A stretch of DNA of 64,000 nt, from the NCBI GenBank assembly GCA_026545225.1, contig CM048853.1:45276755-45340754 (forward strand), written 5' to 3'. The notes under the pieces are model-generated. The model was not told where the DNA came from, did no database searches, and worked only from the letters and a program-made list of their open reading frames with translations. The translations under genes and the position numbers were made by a program. This document shows, piece after piece, positions 24,217-35,735 of the stretch (the stretch's first letter is position 1; each line of letters starts with the position of its first letter). The DNA comes from Cornus controversa (lineage: Eukaryota > Streptophyta > Magnoliopsida > Cornales > Cornaceae).

Positions 24217-27200
24217 AAATTTTCCTAGTTGGGTGACACTTTTTTTGCCCACACCGAATCTCGAATCCCTCCCCTCCTCTTTGAGGATGGGGAGGTAATA
24301 CCATTGGGGTACAAAGCCCTTTAGTAATTTGATTCCAATGTTGTTTTCACTTTAATGTCCAATTTTTTTCTCGATGACAAAATTTTATGTATTCCAATAG
24401 ATTTTCCACTTAGAAAATTAGAAGAGTAAGGTTTATGTAGTATATCTGTAGGTAGGAATATCTGCTACCTGTTCTATTTGTATAAGATAGTAAATTACTT
24501 ATTATTATTTTTTGTCTTTAAAGTATAACATAATATTATTCAGGCATAATGATACCTCCTTATACTTGTACTAATTGCCATGAAGATGTGAATGAGATCA
24601 CCGTGTTCTGTTGTGGGATGAGATATCTGTCCCCTGAGTCTGATTCTTAAGGAGTGTGATACCAATAACAACACCACACACCCAAAAAATGAAATATACA
24701 ATAATGATTGTGCGGTTGTCTTTCAGCCATTGAATTATGTTGAGCAACACCGCCTTTGGTTATTTTAATATTTCATGAGACATTTGTGAATATTTATCAA
24801 ATTGGATTAAACTCAGCTTGAAGCTTATCTCATAGAACAGTTTGAGCAGGGTAATGTAGTATTGACTGATAACATGCTGAGTCGAGCTTTAGCTTTCCCG
24901 ACCTGACAAAGCCTAGCCCAATTGAAGTGCTTAGTTTTTATGTTTAGTAATAGTAAACACTTGTGCTATACATGTGTGGTACATGTACGTAAAACTGTAG
25001 AAAAACTTCCGTTCCCTGCAAGGTTATGAAATGAAATGAAAAATACATTTTTTTTTCTTTTTAATTTGAACTGTACAGTTCATTTGAAAATATTATAATC
25101 AATTGAAAAACTATGTGAAGAAATAAAAATCATAAATTATGCCTACTCGCTGTTTTCTCTCATCTTCTTTGAATAGTTGGTAGATGTGTAACAATGATGG
25201 CTCTCCTTTTCACCAGTGGCAGGAAAACTGCTAGCTTTGTAATCCATGAGCTATATTAGTATCATTTAATATTACAATTTTAGGTTGTGAAATTTTTACA
25301 CTTGGTTGATCTGTTTAAATCGGTTTCATTAATTAAAAACTATAGAATTAAAAACAAAAGATTGAGATAGAAAAATTTGACTTTTGGTGTTAAATTCTTT
25401 TTCGTATCCTCTCACAAAAACATGAAGAAGTTTATTCACTCTTAATTTAGTGGGTTATGGTGCCAAAAGTAGTGATATTAAAAGATACATTAAAAAAAAA
25501 TAACCCATAAATGTCATAGTATTCATTTATTCCAAAATTTGACCGACATTCATATTAAATTCTGGGTTTCAAATCAAAATTTCTATTGTACTTTGCAAGA
25601 AAGCTGTCATACCTTAAGTCGTAACACAGTGAGAGTGCTGGAGCATAATGAGAGAGCGATAAGTATCTACAAATTAGCTTGGATTGGTAGCGATGCGACT
25701 GAACATTTATATACCAATATGTTTGTTTGTGTGTATATATAATATTCTCAATGTTTATCATATGCTAGGGATCATTTTTTTGGTGTATATGGTAAAAACT
25801 TGAGTCAATTGTGAGAATGCTGCTTTAAGTCCCAGAGTAGCCATTCCACACAGGCCAGATGTGGGGTAATTCCCCCCCTTCCTTTTTTTTGTTAATTCTA
25901 GGGATTCATAATATATAATAATAATGTATTCAAAATATATAAATGATATTCTAAATGGATACGAGCCAAGAAATTGATACGAGCATTATAATTTTCCAGG
26001 GGATATTATTCTAATTTTATTACATGGTTGAAGTAACTTGGGAAATTCTAGGAGAGCAAGCCTTTTATGTAAATAAGTAAAAATAACAAGCCCATAAACA
26101 ATTTATTTGCAAATGTATACTTTTTGGGCTGAAATATTTTCAAAAAACTTGTTCGGCTAGCTTTGTAACTGGTACGTTTCTAAAATATTAGAAAACAGAA
26201 TGAAGCTCGAGGTGTAGGTTCAATCCCTATTTAGTCATCTTTGTAATTTTTATTCTGTATTGCTTGCACTCTGGTCCTCACAGTTTACCATAAATGTTAC
26301 AAATGATTGCCTACCATTCTGCGATGAACAAATCATACACTTGGCTGCCTATCATTCGTGGGATAAAAAATCGTCATACACTAGCAAATTCACAAGATAA
26401 ATTTGCAAAGTGACAAAGTGAATACATAAATTGGGGTAGGATCCACTTGGAGTGCCAATTCAAGCTCAAAGTGTGAGATATACTTGTAAAGCGGTTTTTT
26501 GCCTTGACGAAACATTAGTGTCTTACATTTATTTTTTTGACAAGTAACGTTAATGTTATATTTTTGGCACAAAAATAGCAGAAAAAGGGGAAAAAATATC
26601 CTTTTGATAAGGTGTTGAATTTTTCTGTGTACTATTCATATGTGCGTAAATAAGAGCCATGCCTGTTTCTTGAATTTTGGGGGTGGTTGTGTCAAATACC
26701 ATGTGTCTATGTTGTGTTGACAATTGACACTTGTACTCATTTGTTGACACCTGTATTCATGTTTGAAAGTCATATCTTATGTCTAATAGTTCTATTATCT
26801 TATTACAAGATAGATAGTTGTTAGCTGACTACAAAACTAGTTTCAACTTTTATCTAGAATTTCAAATGGCGCCATCTCCTAAATAGACCTCAACTTAGGC
26901 TTGTTAGTTTCTTCATTCTTAAATCATGTTAATTTGGATAAGCTAAAATTGTTGGTGATCTTCTGCTTATATTACAGCAGTTTTAGCTATCTAATTCAAA
27001 GCAAATTGGCGATTTAAGCTTAAGCTGGTTTGGGCCTAAAAATGAGAAAGCAACTAATCTGTCTATTTGAACAAGTATGCCGTGTTAGAATGTCCTGTAA
27101 TCTTCTCTTTGTTATGTTGTATAAGAAATTGGTGTCATCTGAGTTATATTAGTGGTTAAATTTTTTGAACTGATATTAATTCTACTATTGGAAAGCGATA

Positions 27201-30200
27201 TGTGAGATTCTGCAACCAATCTAGATTTGTTCAAAAGCTCCTTTAGGTCCCAAAATGCTTTTAAATTGTCATTGATTGATCATTGTCTTTATCTCAAAAG
27301 TCAATACCCTTATGGTCAAGATGCATATTTGGGATAGCATTACATGTTATGACATCAAACATGGGATTAAATATGAAGCAAAAGTTATTGGGTTCTCAAA
27401 GGGGTTCTCAAATGTTCCTTTGAACATCTAAAAGGAAAAGATAGTGGGTGCGATTTGCAAATCAAAAGACTGAAAACTAGTGTCAGGCACATATGGACGT
27501 GTTTTCATATTACGACTGTTCGGAACATAATCATTGATATTTAGATGTGTCCAAGGTTTCATAATCAAGTGGTACAACAGAGATCGCTGAAGATTTGTAG
27601 TACTCTGAACTTCATGTGGTCATATTTTTTCCCAGTGGTGATGCTATGGAACAACCTTGAGATTGCTAATGATGAGCTTTGGTAGTTTTTGCTAGGTGAT
27701 TAATTGGTGAAAGTTTTTTAGTAAGAGCTGAGGAAGCACATGAGTTGGCTTTGGCTAATCTAACAGTTTAATTTTGGGTACTGCGTCCCATTTATGAGGG
27801 AAGTGCAAAAAAAGCCAAGATTGTTTGAAAACAAGTTTTTTTTTCTTCTTTCTATTTTTAAATTCTTATTGGTATTTTTAATCTCTGAGTGGCTATTACA
27901 TGACGAATTCCCCAGCATTCTTCCCCAACTACTTACTGCCAAAGTTTGGTTGCTAAATTTGTATTTTAGTTCATCTTTAGTAACTTAAGCTTTTCTCATC
28001 CATTTGTTTTTTCCTTGTACTGAAAAATATTACGTTTAAAACTTGTCTTTTCTCATGATGATGGTTATGATAATGCTAAGTTGAACTTGTAATTTATAGC
28101 ACACTTAGTTTTCTGGGATGTCTCCCACTGTATTGTTGTTTTTGATGCACTCAAGCTAGAGTTTTATTCTTAAATCTCACATGCATTGCATGTTCTCTCG
28201 GAACTTGATTTCACTTCATTTATGACCACTGCGCCTTTCTCATATTATGGCTTTGTCATTTTGCCAGCTCCTTTGAGTGGCCGACTGGTGATTGCAGAAT
28301 CTTTAAGTAAGAGGAAAACTTCCGCAAAACTAAATAAAGCAAAGGACCAAACGAAGAAAGACAGATACCTTTTTAAACGAAGAGATGAGCAGGATGAGTT
28401 GAAAAAACACCAAATCCACCTAGGGCAAGCTAGTTCCTCTACCCAGACAGCTTATGTGGAGGGATCTTCAGCGTTAGCTGTTGGGGATTACGTGTTGCAG
28501 AAGAGAGCCCCAGCTGTTTCTACAAAGCCTCAGACTCCAGCCAAACAAGAAAGAAGTGTGACTATTGGCAGAGACGGTGCTTCAGCTTCAAGTCCAGATA
28601 TAACTGGTAAAGAAGCTGTAACTTTAGAGGAGAAATCTGCTGTTGCAAAATTTAGCATCACTGGCTCTCAGATGAATGCAAATAAGGTTGAGTTCACTGA
28701 TAATCATCCTCCTAATTTTCCTGTAGGTCAGAATCCAGACTACAACAGTTCTCTCTTTGAAGCAAAATCCTCTCTTGAAAAAGGGAAAGGCATTCGACTG
28801 GAAATGATAGACAGCATGGGATCAAATGTAACGACTGGTTCTGCATCTGTGGGTGCTTCCAGTTTGCAAGGGGTATTCCCTGGTGTAGTAGAAAATGTGC
28901 CACGCACTTTTGAGCCAGAAGGCGAGGTGATGATGGACTTCAAACAAGATCCCCAGAGTGCTCCAAAGATCAAGTTGGTTGAAGGTTTTAAGCAATCTTC
29001 AAGTCTACCACCCACAGTGGAACAGTTGCATGGACGGGAAGGAGTTCAGGATGGTAGGAAGGGGGCAAAGAAGGTCAAGGTTCTTAAACGTTCTCTAGGA
29101 GAATTAAATGCTGAGAAATCTGCCTTGGGAGAGAAGAAGAAGAAGAAAAAGAAAGAGTTGGGCGCAGTAATGAGTTCTGACCGTAAGCGTATGGCTACAG
29201 GAAATAGCGCTGTGCTTTTGGGGAAAGTAGTAGGAAAATCTGATCAAGAAGTCAGTCGGCCTCACCGAGAGGATTTTCAGGTGCACCATCAGAAAAAAGT
29301 TCATGGGGCTGATAGTTTGTTGTTGCCTGATTCTGTTGGGACACAGGGAATGGTTGGGACAGGAAATATTGAGCTTGAGCTTCCACAATTACTGAGTGAT
29401 TTGCACTCTCTCGCACTCGATCCCTTCCATGGTGTGGAGCGAAACAGTCCTGCAATAACAAAGGATGTATTTTTGAAATTTCGGTCCCTTGTTTACCAGA
29501 AGAGTTTGGCCTTGTCGACAGCAGCTGAGACAGAGTCGAACGAAGCTTGCGCCGCAAAGTATCCATTTGATATTGCAGTCTCTGACAATTGTCAGGTTGA
29601 GCGTATTAGAGATCCTTCTGCTCTAAAACCTCGAAAACCTCCTGTACGGCCTGATGATCCTACAAAAGGTGGGCGGAAACGTGGCCCATCCGATCGTCAA
29701 GAAGAAATTGCAGCAAAGAGGTTAAAGAAACTTACTGATCTGAAAACACTAGCTTCTGAAAAGAAAGCTGTTCAGAAGACTCCAGATGCCCCACGGGGAG
29801 ATGTAAAAGAAACAATTTCTCCAGCACCACCCAAACAAGTCAAAACTGACTCTACCAAGAAAATAGAAACTTCAGCAAAGACCCCAGAGCCCACAATGCT
29901 GGTGATGAAGTTCCCTCCAGGCACAAACCTGCCCTCTGGTTCTGAGCTGAAGGCAAGGCTTGCTCGTTTTGGGCCATTAGATCATTCAGGGACTCGTGTC
30001 TTCTGGAAGTCCTCAACGTGCCGTGTTGTCTTCCTGCACAAGCATGCTGCACATGCTGCACACAATTATCTTTCGGGAGGTAGCTCTTTATTCGGCAACG
30101 TGTCCTTGAGATGTCACATACGGGAAATGGTAGCTTCTGCATCTGAATCAGAACTGGGAAAGGTACCAAAAGAAGACACTTCTGGGGAAACACCGCAATT

Positions 30201-30771
30201 GAGGGATTCTGCAGTTGAACAAAAGCTGCCAGCAACGCCTGCACACCAGCGACTACTACAACAGACGTCAGTCCAGCAGCTGAAATCGATCCTGAAGAAA
30301 CCTTCCGGTGATGAGACAGGTCCAGCCACAAGTGGTAATGGTGGTGGTGGTAGAGGGACTCGTGTAAAATTCATGTTGGGTGGGGAAGAAAGTAGTAGGG
30401 GTGAGCAATTGATGGTTTCTAATAAGAACAACTTCAACAACAATGCTAGTTTTGCTGATGGTGGTGCATCTTCTTCTACTACTCATGCAACAATGGATTT
30501 TAATAGTAAGAATTTTCAAAAGGTCATTCCTCCACCTCCATTGCCTACTCTTCCTAATGCTCAATTTTCAAAATCTCCAAATAATTTGCATTATACCGAA
30601 GTATCACCCAGAATTACCCACAATCTTAGCACCGTTATCGCCCCAACAGCTGCGTCTAGCGCAACCAACATAGACATTGCACAGCAGATGCTAAGCCTTC
30701 TGACAAGTTGCAATGATGTTGTGACCAATGTGAGGAACATTTTAGGCTATGTGCCTTACCATCCTCTTTGA
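15370..30771 (+). CDS. PDP1: PWWP-domain protein, PDP1/PDP2-like, two coding exons
   Basis: Exon 1 is 15370-16804 and exon 2 is 28268-30771. The split Ala codon (G + CT) joins SR to APLSGRLVIAE in frame; donor GGTATT, acceptor TTGCCAG. Product 1,312 residues. The PWWP domain starts near residue 264 (GDMVWGKVKSHPWWPG, the PWWP itself at 277-280) and includes the aromatic-cage region ending FGDSSYGWFDP. Exon 2 has a Lys-rich run near 29131-29160, a likely nuclear signal (GGRKRGPSDRQ, then AAKRLKKL), an RRM-like segment at about residues 1020-1098 and a conserved C-terminus (QQMLSLLTSCNDVV). Arabidopsis PDP proteins are nuclear; they are reported to bind FVE/MSI5 and help PRC2-dependent H3K27 methylation and flowering control. 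Start 15370 or in-frame Met5 at 15382 if a short leader intron is used. The N-terminal acidic region repeats an FRVSE-like motif four times. Oddity: the 11.5-kb intron carrying TNL pseudogenes. Confidence 0.88.
18550..18903. repeat. Tandem duplication, 180-bp unit, nearly identical
   Basis: Unit 1 18550-18729 and unit 2 18730-18903 start with GTGTATCCATGCTCTTATAT and differ mainly by a short deletion in unit 2 (TTCCTTCCTGCTTCCG against TTGCTTCCG). Near identity indicates a recent event inside the PWWP gene intron. Confidence 0.93.
19985..21952 (-). pseudogene. Broken TNL copy, minus strand, inside the PWWP intron
   Basis: Read on the minus strand, from about 21950 down, it follows the TNL at 5415-9302 from the ARC region onward. 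Present in order: the KKIPHND segment, a damaged RNBS-D region, LMMHDLIQDMAREI (near 21690-21725), first LRR exon (MERLRLLHLNYVHLSGSY, 21300-21356), LRR pieces 20750-21150, the C-JID exon (20078-20485, with IPRSEIPRWCNYQSEG) and a stretch down to 19985 matching the TNL tail (GACAAGGAT, GCCGACTCA-like). TIR and P-loop parts are absent. Lesions: an A-rich insertion and frame breaks in the NB-ARC part, missing LRR segments and loss of normal exon joints. It forms an inverted repeat with the plus-strand copy next to it. A small protein from the 135-residue C-JID frame is possible but unsupported. Confidence 0.85.
21950..23516 (+). pseudogene. Broken TNL copy, plus strand, inside the PWWP intron
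   Basis: Starts at the same point in the TNL as the minus copy does (AAGGAAAAC, equivalent to about 6820) and runs the other way. Recognisable: the ARC2 segment to LMMHDLIQNMAREL (22150-22190), exon end RNNT with donor at about 22253, LRR exon from about 22424 (MERLRLLHLNNVHLSGS), a large LRR exon 22790-23436 (GCLKNLVVLDRKNCQNLEKIP), donor GGTATGC near 23437, and the following intron to an acceptor-like GCAGG at 23512-23516, where similarity stops. No TIR, P-loop or C-JID. Lesions: early stop after the FLHIACF-like segment, shortened MHD-to-LDERSK stretch, stop inside the first LRR exon (ATC TAG near 22644), and frame shifts. Not expected to encode a receptor. Confidence 0.85.
23893..24137. 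repeat. Tandem duplication, 123-bp unit
   Basis: Units 23893-24015 and 24016-24137 share TTAAGCTTGGTATAAT, AGTCAATCTAACGGTCAAAA and ATGTCTTTGCCTAT-TACGGT. A further partial start (GATTAAGAGCCG) follows at 24138. Confidence 0.9.
24169..24212. repeat. TA microsatellite
   Basis: About 22 TA units, directly after the 123-bp tandem repeat in the PWWP gene intron. Confidence 0.95.
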
Positions 30772-31147
30772 GAATGTGCTTTTAAAAGGGAATGGTACAA
30801 AAATCTGATGGTCAAATAGTGAAAGAAGATGGTGCATTTTCCATATAGTGGCTGCTTCTATGGTCTCTTTTTGCAAGAGAGTACTCTCTCTCTCTCTCTC
30901 TCTAAAAGTAAAGGCCGTATTGGACCCATTGGTGGGTGGAGAGAAACACAAGAACTGAAAGGGTTCGTGAACAAAATGTACTCAACATAGTGGGGATAAC
31001 TCTAAATTATGTACCGATGATAGTGATAGTGATGTTTTTATTGGTGCTTTCGCTTTAGACCTTTATCTAGTGGGACTGTACATGATATTTATGTTTTTTA
31101 GTCTTTTTTCTTATTATTTGTTATCCACGCTGAAAGAATATGATTTG

Positions 31148-31211
<64 letters not shown>

Positions 31212-32030
31212 CAACTGTTAGATTATGTTTTAACTTCTAACCAAACAAATGCCAGAATGAAGTTCGAATTGTTTTTGCCATCTTATAAAAAAATGCTCGA
31301 GAGAAGAAAAGGAATACATTTGAGTAATTTTTTTTACAGCTCTAAGGTAAATTGTAAAAAACTTCTTGAACGGTCATATTTTTGTAGTTGTAAAAACATG
31401 TATTGGTAAAAGAGTTAAAATTAATAAAGTATCAAAAATACCAATTCGTTAGACATTGTAAAAGACTAGCACCTTCTGGTTCGGTTTATTTCTTTCTCCA
31501 ACTTCACTATAAAATTTACCGTCAGGTTTTTCACTATAGACATCATCTAATTTTACTGAAATCCCTCATAGTCAATGTTTTTTCATTCTTCAAATTGGAC
31601 TAGAGAGAGGAAGAAAAACTGTCGGATAAATATGAAATATCATTTTTATTTTTCAATTATTTATCAAATTACTTTGTATTAGTTTATATAATGAGAATAT
31701 AATTGAAAAACAAATATAAAAGTAGTTCTGCTATGTTAGAAAAAAAAAGGGAAAAGTGAGTGTTAGTGTATATTGTATATTAACCCGTAACGAGGGTTTC
31801 TTGTCTCGTAAACTTGGCCTGAATGTCTAGGCTTTGTGTACATTCTATAATTGATATATTTAATAATGAAATACAAGAATTCTCTTATTTCAAGTGTGAG
31901 TTTGTTAGATTATATCCAACTGTCATTAACAAAATTTATGACATCATATATACACACACACATACACATATAGCCCTATACGCACACACGCAGTGATAGT
32001 TCTTCTACAATATTTTATCAATTGCTCAAC
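30772..32030. other. 3' UTR of the PWWP gene and upstream region of the C2 pseudogene
   Basis: The PWWP 3' UTR probably covers about 30772-31130 and includes a CT run at 30882-30903. A CT/TA microsatellite lies at 31147-31211. 31211-31900 is AT-rich with no gene seen. 31950-32030 looks like the promoter and leader of the C2 pseudogene, with CA-rich tracts and ATCAATTGCTCAA just before the ATG, a leader motif shared with the other C2 copies. Confidence 0.5.
31147..31211. repeat. TC microsatellite followed by TA microsatellite
   Basis: About 20 TC dinucleotides (31147-31189) run straight into about 11 TA dinucleotides, downstream of the PWWP gene. Confidence 0.95.
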
Positions 32031-32577
32031 ATGGAGTACCGTGGTTTAGACATCACAATCATCTCCGTTAATCTGATCTTCACGATGGACATCTATGTAG
32101 TGGTGTCGATATCCGGCGACCACGACGGCAAGCACATCATGACCCACATGGACAAACGCGGCGGAATCACTCCCAAATGGAACAACCGCATGACGTTCTC
32201 TGTCGCGGAAGCCGACTTGGCCAACCCCACCAACCTCTCCCTCCTCTTCCACCTTCACTCCGATCGTGTCCCCGGCGACCGATACATCGGCTCGGTCTCC
32301 ATCCCCCATCCAAGAACTCCTCGCCTGAGACACCGCCGCCGAACGCATCGTCGAGTATCAGGTCCCGAAGCCCTCCGGAGAATTTAAAGGTAAGCTGAAA
32401 TTCTCTTACAAGTTCCACGAAAAGTTTGCTTCGCCGGCGACGTCGGCGCCGGAGAAAGTTCACGCACCGGTATATGCGTATCCACCACCGCCACCGGCGG
32501 GGGCTTGCCATGGACATAATAATTTTTGGTTGGGTTTACTGTTCGGAGATTTGTTGTCGGCTTGCTTGAATGTTTAA
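32031..32577 (+). pseudogene. C2-domain SRC2-like pseudogene
   Basis: Starts MEYRGLDITIISVN and follows the intact C2 gene at 43955 through DKRGG, PKWNNRMTFSVAEADL and SDRVPGDRYIGSVSIP. Then one extra C in a five-C run near 32307 shifts the frame, and the open frame stops at 32385-32387. In the frame the family uses, an in-frame TGA follows IQELLA, then the match resumes (DTAAERIVEYQVPKPSGEFKGKLKFSYKFHEKF, split here as two pieces of the same segment) and ends at TAA 32575-32577 after a short Pro-rich linker. It also lacks about six residues in loop 1 (AEGLNDVN in the intact gene). With two independent lesions it is most likely nonfunctional. A truncated 118-residue C2 protein could still be made if transcribed. 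Confidence 0.85.
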
Positions 32578-32604
32578 TTTCTATATATATAAATATATAT
32601 TATA

Positions 32605-32873
32605 GGACAATACTTACCTGCTCACCGGTGTGTAGGTAAGCCATCCTGACCGCTGATGTGTCCCAATAAAAAATTAACACATCAGTTTTAATTACAAAAT
32701 TAAATTTAAAATGCAATAAATAAGTATAATAAATGAGGTTTAAAATGTAATAAATAAATATAATAAATGAGGTTATTTATTACACTTCAAAACTGACGTG
32801 TTCAATTTTTATTGGGACACATCAGTGGTCAGGAGGACTCACCTACACACTAGTGAGTAGGTAAGTATTATCC
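32605..32873. mobile_element. Mutator-type MITE, 269 bp, with 9-bp TSD
   Basis: Ends GGACAATACTTACC and GGTAAGTATTATCC are inverted and extend inward as arms of about 90 bp (GATGTGTCCCAATAAAAA on both sides). Perfect 9-bp flanking duplication TATATTATA at 32596-32604 and 32874-32882. No coding capacity. It lies 28 bp downstream of the C2 pseudogene stop. Confidence 0.93.
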
Positions 32874-32882
32874 TATATTATA

Positions 32883-34096
32883 TACTGAGTTAGTGATTTT
32901 ACTGGGAGGTGATGACAAAAATGTAAAAATTTTAATACTACTGGGGCATATTGATGACAAAATATAACATTTATTACACAAAAGTAATTAATGATTGATT
33001 TTTATTTTTCACCAATTAGTGGAGAGAGTGTGAAAGAACAAAAAGACATCGCTTATAATTAGACAAATTTATCCTTTATATACCCTTTATATTAATCTCA
33101 ATTAAACATTTTGTTTCAAGCTTCTAAATCGGGAGTGTCATAGACTTGTACACAAATCAACGATTGATCACAAATTAAATAATTAAATATGAATTGATCA
33201 CAAATTAAATAATTAAATGCTTGATCTTTGAGTTCTTGTAATCAAACGAATCACAATCAAAGTGTGATTTCACTCATTGAACAAAAATTAGAATAACAAA
33301 TTGAATGCTTAGCCATGATAATGTAAGGTCTCTTCTCACTATTCACTTTTGTTCGTTGTTATATTAATTTTATTTTGTTTCTTTCCTGTTATATTAAATA
33401 TATTAAAGGTGCAACTAACGAAAATGCAAGAAAAATAAGAAGTTTTCGCGGAAGAAACTGATGGAGTATTTGCAGAAAGTTATTTAAGATATTCCAGTAT
33501 AATAGTGTTTCGCTGCTAAAAGTTTTTATTTTTTTTAATATACTAATGATGTTTGTCTTGTTGATCTAATAAAAAAATTGATAACAGAATTATTATTTTT
33601 TTCACAGTTATGTAGTATGTTATGGGAGCATAGAGATACGAATGATAAAAAATATCTATATTTTTAGTTGGTAAACTGGGATGCTATAAACGGAAAAAAA
33701 GAGAGTGATGGACAAGGAAGAGAGAGAGAGAGAGAGAGAGGAGGAGGAGGAGGATGATGAATTTAAGAAATTATCTTTATATTGAATGACAATTTGATCA
33801 TCTAAAAATTATTTTTAGAATATTTAATAAACATGAAGTGTTTTTACCAAATTATTCTCAAATGGTCACTCATCAGCAATTAAATTTCAATTTTGGTGAC
33901 TATTCATCTTTTTTAGACTTTATGGCCACTTTAGAGTAATTTTGTTCAGGAGCGGTGACTTTAGGGTTGTTGAAAATTTCTGAAATTGATTAGTAGTAAA
34001 AGAAAAATTTTGATTGAAAATTATTTCTCATAACCATCTATTTTTTTTTTTAAAAATAATAATTGTCAAAGTCCTTGTGAGACACCTCCAATGAAC
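32883..34096. other. AT-rich intergenic DNA, nothing recognised
   Basis: No gene or family resemblance. A GA/GGA microsatellite lies at 33718-33754. A short tandem pair (ATTGATCACAAATTAAATAA, twice) lies at 33171-33218. Confidence 0.6.
33718..33754. repeat. GA then GGA microsatellite
   Basis: About 12 GA units followed by five GGA units. Confidence 0.95.
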
Positions 34097-34779
34097 TAGG
34101 AATGGCAATAGAGCGAGTATACCAAAATCCTACCCCGGCCCGCCCCATCGAGGAAATACTCAATCCATTTGCCATTAAGAACCCTAACGAATTTGTGGTA
34201 AGCATATCACCACTGCCCCGTTTAGAGAAAGAGAGGAATAGAAGAATCCTTAAGATCCTTTGCTTTATTTGCCTTGAATTCGATGTTTGGGCTAAATGTA
34301 CTCAAACGATGATACAACATTCCTACAGTCAAAACCCCAATATATAAGACCAAAGAAAATGACACAAGCATACGTACATATGTAGCCGGAGATAGAAATA
34401 GTTTTGGTCTTCAAATTTTTTTTTTATTATAGATCTGTTATGTACACAAGATAAAGAGAGTTCTCTTTTAACCACAAGATAAAGAGAGGAATAGAGCAGA
34501 ACAAGATGAAGAGATCGAGAGTGAGAGAAAGAGAGAGTACCTTCACGACTTCACCGGGATAAAATTGTCACCGAGAGATCTCTAAGGTTTAAAATAACTT
34601 CTAAGTTCTCTCTAACTCTCTTTCTAATTTTGTTGTTCAGTCAGACTCATAAATGAAATTTGAAAATTATTTTTTACTGAAGAGAATAAACCCTAGTGAC
34701 TACCATATATCTAGTATATTATATTTATATAAGTAATATAATAATAAAAGAAAGGGTACACTCTATACAATTATTTCAC

Positions 34780-34812
<33 letters not shown>

Positions 34813-34955
34813 ATAATCGGGATGGGGCGGGTATTAGGCGAATTTTTTTTAAAAATCATACCTGCCCCTACTCCTATTAGGGACATATCAAATCCCTTCC
34901 ATTAGGGGCGAAGCGAGGCAAAAACCCGCTGGTGCGGAGGAAATTACCACCCTTA
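34097..34955. mobile_element. hAT-like nonautonomous element, 859 bp
   Basis: Left end TAGGAATGGCAATAG, right end ATTACCACCCTTA (revcomp TAAGGGTGGTAAT). The flanks CAATGAAC (34089-34096) and CAATGAAT (34956-34963) are an 8-bp target duplication with one mismatch. Subterminal GGGGCGGG-type G-rich phrases on both sides are shared with the element at 41164. The interior holds A-rich and GAGA-rich DNA and a TA microsatellite near 34783; no transposase. Confidence 0.82.
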
Positions 34956-35167
34956 CAATGAATGCGTCATTTATATAAATTTACTTTATCACGAAAACGT
35001 GCACATCCCAACATTCAAATAGGATTACATGCTATTAATAAAACATTACATGTTATTAGTAAAATTTTAAATTTTAAATGAGCCAAGTTATTTATGAATT
35101 ATTGGGTTTGACTCAATTATAATTAGCCATTATATGGTATCCTAAGACTCTTATTAAATTCCTGTAT

Positions 35168-35262
35168 AATTGCTCACTCCTCACCGAGTAGATATTGGTT
35201 GCGCTCAGCGTATCGTGCATCGGGCGCACCAAATATCTACACCTCGCAGGGAGCAATTGAAC
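35168..35262. mobile_element. Small foldback (MITE-like palindrome), about 95 bp
   Basis: Left arm AATTGCTC-CTCACCGAGTAGATATTGG and right arm CCAAATATCTACACCTCGCAGGGAGCAATT are imperfect complements, with a centre around CTCAGCGTATCGTGCATCGG. No clear target duplication. Confidence 0.65.
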
Positions 35263-35621
35263 ATACTTTGTAACTTTAATTTTTTGTCCATTTATATGTT
35301 TATATTATATGCCCAAATTAGTTATAAAATATTTTTTTATTTATACAATATCTTTATCTTAGTTTTTTTAATATTAAAAAAATATGATGGGTATTTGACT
35401 CTGATTATTAGTTAGGTGACGTCGGCGATTGTGATTTGTGTGACGTGGATGGGAGATAAACTTTGACACGATTTTTTTACATCCGGATAAGTCTGAGAAA
35501 CTGAAGAACCGATCTCCTACGAGGACACATTATCATATGACTGCTATAAATACAGAGACGGTTCATATACCGGTGCTTTTATAGCTTAAGAAAGTTTTTC
35601 CGACCGGTACCATGCCGGTGT

Positions 35622-35735
35622 CTTTACAGTTACCCTTCTCTTATCATTTTCAAGTTAGCATTGACCCATCGGTGTCTTTATAATTACCCTTCTCTTGCAT
35701 TTTCACTTGCCTTTTCAGGTTAGCATTGACCAAGA
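35622..35735. repeat. Two-copy direct repeat, about 50-60 bp
   Basis: GGTGTCTTTA-AGTTACCCTTCTCTT and AGTTAGCATTGACC occur twice in order (about 35620-35671 and 35672-35735), with a 12-bp insertion in the second copy. Confidence 0.75.

Larger units (their letters stand above)
16805..28267 (+). other. 11.5-kb intron of the PWWP gene
   Basis: Bounded by the GT at 16805 and the AG at 28266-28267; the frame is only kept if the whole stretch is removed. It contains a tandem duplication (18550-18903), an inverted pair of TNL pseudogenes (19985-23516), a second tandem duplication (23893-24137), a TA microsatellite and otherwise AT-rich DNA with no recognisable gene in 16.8-19.9 kb or 24.3-28.2 kb. 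An unrecognised repeat with a CCCACACCGAATCTCGAA phrase follows the TA tract at about 24230-24330. Whether extra noncoding or alternative exons exist cannot be told from sequence. Confidence 0.8.

Noticed and set aside
28186-28267. Start of exon 2 of the PWWP gene at the upstream ATG 28186 as a separate gene
   Set aside because: The first 27 codons lack resemblance to the family, while joining at the AG of 28267 restores the family sequence APLSGRLVIAE in frame with exon 1.
29104-30564. Several minus-strand frames of 94-159 codons in PWWP exon 2
   Set aside because: Shadows of the plus-strand exon, which carries the RRM-like part and conserved C-terminus.
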